Origin: a virus
Strand: one strand, 5' to 3'
DNA length: 30,607 bases
Virus record (IMG/VR): IMGVR_UViG_3300006875_000093
Location: 1-30,607 of that record
The position numbers and the translations under genes were made by a program. Below the pieces are notes generated by a model that searched no databases, was not told the DNA's origin, and saw nothing but the letters and a program-made list of their open reading frames with translations. Of this stretch, positions 26,370 through 30,607 are shown piece by piece; the first letter of the stretch is position 1, and each line of letters begins with the position of its first letter.

Positions 26370-26665
26370 CAAGACAAACTAACGGAATAACACTTGAAGA
26401 AGAACAATATTATTTGCATTTAGAACAAAGAGTTCTTGATGGAATAATAAATCCATTAATGATACGTGAATATCAGGAAGGTATTTCTACAGACGTTCCT
26501 ATATCTGATCCTGTTGCAATGAAAATTAGATATAGAACATGTAAATTATGTCCAATGTTTGATAATGATTTAAAGAATTGTGAAAAATCTGTTCCTATTA
26601 GATTTATGCCATTAAGAGTTCAAGTTCAATCAGAAACATGTCCTATGAATAAATGGGAAGAATAA
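26366..26665 (+). CDS. Small four-cysteine (probably zinc-binding) protein
   Basis: This 99-residue protein starts at the ATG that overlaps the previous stop (ATGA); an upstream in-frame ATG at 26351 lies inside the fibre gene. The N-terminal half is helical and charged (LEEEQYYLHLEQRVLDG, IREYQEGI). The second half has Cys59-x2-Cys62-x9-Cys72-x19-Cys92 (RYRTCKLCPMF, NCEKS, ETCPMNKW), a layout suited to one zinc ion. It is the only protein in this fibre locus that does not look like a virion beta-structure. The DNA is strongly AT-rich (26401-26460 is about 23% GC by count). The role is unknown. It could be an assembly factor for the fibrinogen-like fibre or an unrelated insertion. Confidence 0.75.
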   Translation: MTRQTNGITLEEEQYYLHLEQRVLDGIINPLMIREYQEGISTDVPISDPVAMKIRYRTCKLCPMFDNDLKNCEKSVPIRFMPLRVQVQSETCPMNKWEE

Positions 26666-27928
26666 ATGTCAAAAGCAGCTAATAACGCAACCGAATTAGA
26701 TTTAATAAACTATATTCCATCGAATAATAGTATAAACTTTACTGCCACAGTCATTGGTAATGGTTCTCCTATTGCAGATGCAACTGCTGGACAGTATGCA
26801 AACTCAGCATTTTTACAAGCTAATGCTGCATTTAGTTCTGCAAACAATGTAGCACCGCAAATACAACCTGCGTTCAGTACAGCAAACTCTGCTGCACTTT
26901 ATGCTAATGGTGCGTTTGTAAGAGCAAATTTATCTGCACAATATGGTTCAAACACAACTTCAAATAGTTACTTTTCAATACCTATAGGAACAACTGCACA
27001 ACGTCCTGCATCAGCAGCCAATGGTTCTATCAGATACAACACCACATTAAACAGAATGGAAGCATATATGCCATCAGCTGGATGGTTAAGTATTGTTTCA
27101 GATTCTTATACAGTTAGTTATATACTTGTTGCTGGCGGAGGATGTGGTGGAGTCTGGCATGCAGGTGGTGGTGGTGGTGGCGGTGTTATTACAGGAACAT
27201 CAGGTGCGTTAATCCCAGGTAGCGATTCTATCACTTTTACAATCGGCGGTGGTGGATCTACAACAGACACAACGACAAGAGGAACTAACGGCACAAATAC
27301 AACAGCCATAATAAGTGGAACAAGTTATATTGCTCAGGGTGGTGGTGCAGGTGGTAACTATGATACTCAAGTTCCATTAGCTGGTGGATCAGGTGGTGGT
27401 GGTAACGGTGCAGCTGCACCATTTGGTATTGGACAAAGTGGTGTACCAGGTCAAGGATATCCTGGAGGAAATGGTGTTAATGGTCACGCTGGTGGAGGTG
27501 GAGGTGGTGCTGGAGGTGCTGGTGAAGCTGCTCCATCGTCAACTATAGCAGGTGACGGTGGTTCTGGATATACTTGGATAAATGGACAGACATATGGCGG
27601 TGGTGGAGGTGGAGGAAGTTGGCCAGGAACAAATCTTTCTGACGCTGGTACTGGCGGTACTGGTGGTGGCGGTAGAGGAAGTTATAACTCTAATGGTGAT
27701 GTTACTGTTTATGGTCCAAGAACTGGAACTGTTAATACAGGTGGTGGAGGAGGTGGTAGTGGAGCACAAGGTGGTGCAGGTGGAAATAGAGCCGCATATG
27801 TTACTGGTGGTTCAGGAGTTGCGATTGTTGCTTACTTAGGATCGCAAAGAGGTACTGGTGGAACAGTAACATCATCAGGTGGTTATACTTATCATACGTT
27901 TACTGGTTCAGGAACATACACAGCATAA
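26666..27928 (+). CDS. Glycine-rich tail fibre adhesin 6
   Basis: This 420-residue protein starts on the base after the previous stop. The shared N-terminal segment (NATELDLINYIPSNNSINF, GSPIADATAG) is followed by heptads (to about 93), and the junction YFSIPIGTTAQRPASAANGS with EAYMPSAGW (about 101-145). A glycine-rich domain follows (ILVAGGGCGG, about 153, to about 388), with GGSGGGGNGA, GQGYPGGNG and TVNTGGGGGGSG blocks and GSGVAIVAY. The final segment is GGTVTSSGGYTYHTFTGSGT. The strand pair is C-terminal, as in the gene at 13242. It is the last fibre gene before gp13, the place T4 uses for fibritin (wac), but nothing in it resembles fibritin. A receptor-binding fibre is the best reading. 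Confidence 0.8.
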   Translation: MSKAANNATELDLINYIPSNNSINFTATVIGNGSPIADATAGQYANSAFLQANAAFSSANNVAPQIQPAFSTANSAALYANGAFVRANLSAQYGSNTTSNSYFSIPIGTTAQRPASAANGSIRYNTTLNRMEAYMPSAGWLSIVSDSYTVSYILVAGGGCGGVWHAGGGGGGGVITGTSGALIPGSDSITFTIGGGGSTTDTTTRGTNGTNTTAIISGTSYIAQGGGAGGNYDTQVPLAGGSGGGGNGAAAPFGIGQSGVPGQGYPGGNGVNGHAGGGGGGAGGAGEAAPSSTIAGDGGSGYTWINGQTYGGGGGGGSWPGTNLSDAGTGGTGGGGRGSYNSNGDVTVYGPRTGTVNTGGGGGGSGAQGGAGGNRAAYVTGGSGVAIVAYLGSQRGTGGTVTSSGGYTYHTFTGSGTYTA

Positions 27929-27931
27929 ATA
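27924..27931 (+). promoter_or_regulatory. Late promoter-like motif (CATAAATA) 7 nt before gp13
   Basis: This is the same octamer as at 14736 and 18859, here including the stop codon of the preceding gene. The expected start is about 27937, two bases before the gp13 ATG. It could give the neck genes their own late transcript. The overlap with a TAA stop means it may be coincidental. Confidence 0.4.
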
Positions 27932-27938
27932 GACGACT

Positions 27939-28892
27939 ATGGCACATCCAAAAACAAGAACACAATTTAAAGAATATTGCCTTCGTCAGTTAGGGTTTCC
28001 TGTTATCGACATCAACGTAGATGACGATCAGGTAGAAGATCGTATCGATGAAGCACTAGAGTATTGGAATGATTACCACTTTGATGGTACTGAAAAATCA
28101 TACTTCAAACATCGAATACAACAAGCAGACATTGATCGTGGATGGATTTACTGTCCAGATTCAGTTATATTTGTAACTGGTGTTCTACCGTTTGATGAAT
28201 CTAATTCGTCAATCAATATGTTTGACTTACGTTACCAACTACGTTTACATGATCTCTATGATTTCACATCGGTATCGTATGTGTCATATGAAATCACAAT
28301 GCAACACCTTCGTACATTGAATCTATTATTCTCTGGTACACCACAGTTCAGATTCAATCGTCATCACAATAAACTATACTTAGATATTGACTGGACAAGA
28401 GATTTAGATGTTGGTCAGTATGTTGTTATGGAATGTTACCGTAGAGTTGAACCAGAAGTTATTACATTGACTGGTACTGTAACTGGTAACACAACCTCAA
28501 ATACAATCATTGGTACAAGCACAAAGTTTGACCAAGAGGTAATGGAAAAAGATTTTATTAACATTGGTGATGAATCAAGACAAGTAATGAAAATTATTTC
28601 TCCTACTGAATTGATTACTACTGGTCCACATGGTTCTAATACATCTGGAATGACTGTTACTATTGAAGGTAACTCAGATGTTTGGAATGATCGTTTTCTA
28701 AAAGAATATGCTACCGCATTGATTAAACGTCAATGGGGTAACAACCTTAAAAAGTTTGGTGGAATTCAAATGCCAGGTGGTGTTACACTAAATGGTAAAG
28801 AAATTTATGATGAAGCAATACAAGAAATTAAAGACATGCAGGAACAGATGCACTCACTCAATATCCTCCCTGGCGATATGTTCATAGGATAA
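27939..28892 (+). CDS. 13: Neck protein gp13 (T4-like head-tail connector)
   Basis: This 317-residue protein is close to the 309 of T4 gp13. Landmarks are TRTQFKEYCLRQLGFPVIDI, a DDQVEDRIDEALEYWNDYHFDG helix, FRFNRHHNKLYLDIDW, DRFLKEYATALIKRQWGNNL and MPGGVTLNGKEI. These match the gp13 of T4-like phages as I know it. gp13 seals the filled head and, with gp14, forms the neck to which the tail attaches. Residues about 175-245 (TLTGTVTGNTTSNTIIGTST and following, to MTVTIEG) look like an inserted small beta domain, since the flanks (ECYRRVEPE and DVWNDRFLKEY) are adjacent in the relatives I recall. The gene order 13-14-15 supports the call. Confidence 0.92.
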   Translation: MAHPKTRTQFKEYCLRQLGFPVIDINVDDDQVEDRIDEALEYWNDYHFDGTEKSYFKHRIQQADIDRGWIYCPDSVIFVTGVLPFDESNSSINMFDLRYQLRLHDLYDFTSVSYVSYEITMQHLRTLNLLFSGTPQFRFNRHHNKLYLDIDWTRDLDVGQYVVMECYRRVEPEVITLTGTVTGNTTSNTIIGTSTKFDQEVMEKDFINIGDESRQVMKIISPTELITTGPHGSNTSGMTVTIEGNSDVWNDRFLKEYATALIKRQWGNNLKKFGGIQMPGGVTLNGKEIYDEAIQEIKDMQEQMHSLNILPGDMFIG

Positions 28893-28898
28893 TGATGA

Positions 28899-29810
28899 AT
28901 GTCAACAAACTTCTACTTCAATAATTTTCCCAAAGATCACATAACTCAAGAGCAGTTGCTCATTGAGGATCTAGTCATAGAGGCTATGCAAATCTATGGC
29001 ATGGACGTCTTTTATCTTCCAAGAACCAGTCGAGATAAAGTAGATACAATCTACGGTGAGGACACATTAAAACAATATATTAATGCATACCCGATTGAAA
29101 TGTATCTTGAGAATGTTACAGGTATGGATGGTGAACAAGATTTTATGTCCAAGTTTGGTCTTGAGATTCGTGATGAATTATCTTTACTTGTTTCTCGCCG
29201 TAGATTTAAATACTCAACAGGTGCATCTAATCTAATTAGACCACGTGAAGGTGATCTAGTTTATATTCCACTAATGCAGAATTTCTTTGAGATTACATTC
29301 GTGGAACATGAAAACGATCAGGCAATGTTCTATACGTTAGGACGTGGACGTGGTGGTAATGTTTATGTGTATGCATTAAAACTTAAACAGTTCGTATTCT
29401 CAGATGAGATTATAGAAACTGGAGTTACAGAAGTTGATGAACAAGTGTTTGATTTGTATAGAAGAACACATATTCCATATGCTGAAACTGGTAACAATAT
29501 TAGATACAGATTAACTGAAATTGTTTATCAAGGTCCTGATCTTGCAAACGCAACTGCACAAGGTATAGTTCATTCTGTTAATACTACAGGTAATAACTAT
29601 TTGGAACTTGTTCGTGTTCAAGGAAACTTTGCAAACGGAACTATTATAATTGGTGAAACAAGTAATGCACGTTATCAAATGATTGGAACTATAGACGACA
29701 TGACACCATTTGATACACAAACAGAAGATTTGATTGATAACAATGCTATTGAGTTTGAATCAGATGATATCATTGATTTTACTGAAGTTAATCCATTTGG
29801 TGAACCATAA
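28899..29810 (+). CDS. 14: Neck protein gp14 (T4-like)
   Basis: This 303-residue protein is longer than the 256 of T4 gp14. The start at 28899 is the first ATG in frame (earlier ATGs at 28892 and 28895 are in other frames), with AGGA at 28886-28889. Landmarks are EDLVIEAMQIYGMDVFYLPR, then an IYGED turn, MSKFGLEIRDELSLLVSRRR, LIRPREGDLVYIPL and EITFVEHE. It forms the neck with gp13. Residues about 207-267 (an NATAQGIVHSVNTTGNNYLE segment, NFANGTIIIGETS, MIGTIDD) look like an inserted strand-rich domain, which may account for most of the extra length. It precedes gp15 with a one-base overlap. Confidence 0.92.
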   Translation: MSTNFYFNNFPKDHITQEQLLIEDLVIEAMQIYGMDVFYLPRTSRDKVDTIYGEDTLKQYINAYPIEMYLENVTGMDGEQDFMSKFGLEIRDELSLLVSRRRFKYSTGASNLIRPREGDLVYIPLMQNFFEITFVEHENDQAMFYTLGRGRGGNVYVYALKLKQFVFSDEIIETGVTEVDEQVFDLYRRTHIPYAETGNNIRYRLTEIVYQGPDLANATAQGIVHSVNTTGNNYLELVRVQGNFANGTIIIGETSNARYQMIGTIDDMTPFDTQTEDLIDNNAIEFESDDIIDFTEVNPFGEP

Positions 29811-30574
29811 TGTTAGGTAACGCACACTTTTATAATCGTACTATTCGCAAAATTGTTATTGCGATGGGTACAGTTTTAAACGACATTCAATTAGTAAGAT
29901 ATACTAAAGATGGTCTGACTGCAAAAGAAAAGTTTAAAGTACCTTTGTCATATGGTGCAAAAGAAAAATATATTGTCCGTATTAATTCAGATCCAACACT
30001 AACAAAATCAGTTAATGTTGTTGTACCACGTATTTCATTTGAACTTACTGGTATGAGTTACGATTCTTCTCGTAAACAACAAACAACATTAATGAATTGT
30101 TCTACTGATACTAATACATCTTCAAAGACACAATATCTTCCAGTACCTTATGATTTTACGTTTGATGCTGCAATTTATGTACGTAATACAGAAGATGGTA
30201 CACAAATACTAGAACAGATTCTACCTTTCTTTACACCAGACTTTACTGTAACTGCAAAATTAATACCTGACTTAAATCGTTCATACGATTTACCTATTAT
30301 TTTAAATTCAGTTTCAAATGAAGTAGATTATGAAGGTGACTTTATGACTACTCGTTTAATTATTTGGAACTTGTCATTTACAATAAAAGGTTACATATTC
30401 CCAGGAGTAAAAGATTCCAAGATTATTCGTGGTGCAAATACAAGTATTATTGACTCTGCAAATTCATCACAAGTTTATGTGAATATTAATACACAAACCG
30501 ATCCTGCAAACGCTGCTCCTGATGATGAGTTTGGATTTGCAGAAATTATAACTGAGGCTCCAGATGCATCATGA
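29810..30574 (+). CDS. 15: Proximal tail sheath stabiliser / tail terminator gp15 (T4-like)
   Basis: This 254-residue protein is a little shorter than the 272 of T4 gp15. The N-terminus (FYNRTIRKIVIAMGTVLNDI) is the family hallmark. RYTKDG, a KVPLSYGAKEKYIVRI segment, PRISFELTGMSYD and VPYDFTFDAAIYVRNTEDGT follow, all typical. gp15 caps the completed tail and sheath and binds the neck. The start overlaps the gp14 stop (TAATG). The C-terminal tail after residue about 215 is rich in Asn, Ser and Asp and probably flexible. The stop overlaps the next ATG (ATGA). Confidence 0.93.
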   Translation: MLGNAHFYNRTIRKIVIAMGTVLNDIQLVRYTKDGLTAKEKFKVPLSYGAKEKYIVRINSDPTLTKSVNVVVPRISFELTGMSYDSSRKQQTTLMNCSTDTNTSSKTQYLPVPYDFTFDAAIYVRNTEDGTQILEQILPFFTPDFTVTAKLIPDLNRSYDLPIILNSVSNEVDYEGDFMTTRLIIWNLSFTIKGYIFPGVKDSKIIRGANTSIIDSANSSQVYVNINTQTDPANAAPDDEFGFAEIITEAPDAS

Positions 30575-30607
30575 AAAAACTAGATCAAAACTTATCTGAT
30601 GTTTTTG
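30571..30607 (+). CDS. Start of a partial gene, probably gp16 small terminase
   Basis: The ATG at 30571 overlaps the gp15 stop in ATGA form, and the frame stays open to the window edge (12 codons, MKKLDQNLSDVF). In T4 and its relatives gene 16, the small terminase subunit that regulates DNA packaging, follows gene 15. The NLSDVF-type start is consistent with what I recall of marine T4-like gp16. Only position and a few residues support it. Confidence 0.55.
   Translation, partial: MKKLDQNLSDVF

Noticed and set aside
26666-27928. Fibritin (wac) at the T4 position before gene 13
   Set aside because: The protein has a glycine-rich tip and Ala/Asn heptads. There is no fibritin-like coiled coil or foldon-type C-terminus.

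Overview
The window looks like part of the structural (late) region of a T4-like contractile-tailed phage genome, probably from a marine or other aquatic environment. The last three complete genes match, in the same order as T4, the neck proteins gp13 and gp14 and the tail sheath stabiliser/terminator gp15. They are followed by the first codons of a gene at the place where T4 carries gene 16 (small terminase). All genes are on the + strand, packed with 1-8 bp overlaps or gaps of a few bases, and the DNA is AT-rich. The YANGAF-type tail-fibre repeats and small accessory proteins are ones I associate with T4-like phages of marine cyanobacteria and SAR11-type bacteria. The host cannot be read from this sequence.

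Layout. Positions 1-68 hold a leader with a late-promoter-like CTAAATA motif inside the loop of a 12-bp perfect hairpin that covers the first ribosome binding site. Positions 69-3470 hold two small structural genes, a beta-helix fibre and a small beta-rich protein. Positions 3463-8568 hold a 1701-residue shaft-like fibre with two very regular 21-bp/7-residue repeat arrays. Positions 8568-13238 hold a 1556-residue protein with TIG, three PIG-like and five LamG-like domains. Positions 13242-27928 hold a dense series of fibre/adhesin genes that reuse a few parts: a common N-terminal segment, Ala/Asn heptads, QTTF-type beta modules and an LPxGTxAQRP junction. Their C-termini are either a glycine-rich adhesin domain (six genes) or fibrinogen-like domains (one clear, one divergent). 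Small genes of about 100-126 codons are interspersed. Positions 27939-30607 hold gp13, gp14, gp15 and the start of a probable gp16.

How they may work together (inference). In T4, the interval just before gene 13 holds baseplate, short-fibre and fibritin genes. Here that interval has been expanded into about 23 kb of host-recognition parts. The common N-termini would dock several proteins to the same or equivalent sites, the heptad regions would form shafts, and the interchangeable C-termini would carry receptor specificity. The most notable observations are the combinatorial adhesin series, a recurring trunk + ~110-residue protein + distal gene cassette, a change in the order of two parts within the glycine-rich adhesins, insertion domains in both gp13 and gp14, and the promoter-in-hairpin arrangement. 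I saw no tRNA, CRISPR, integrase, reverse transcriptase or transposase, and there is no gene-free stretch above about 70 bp.
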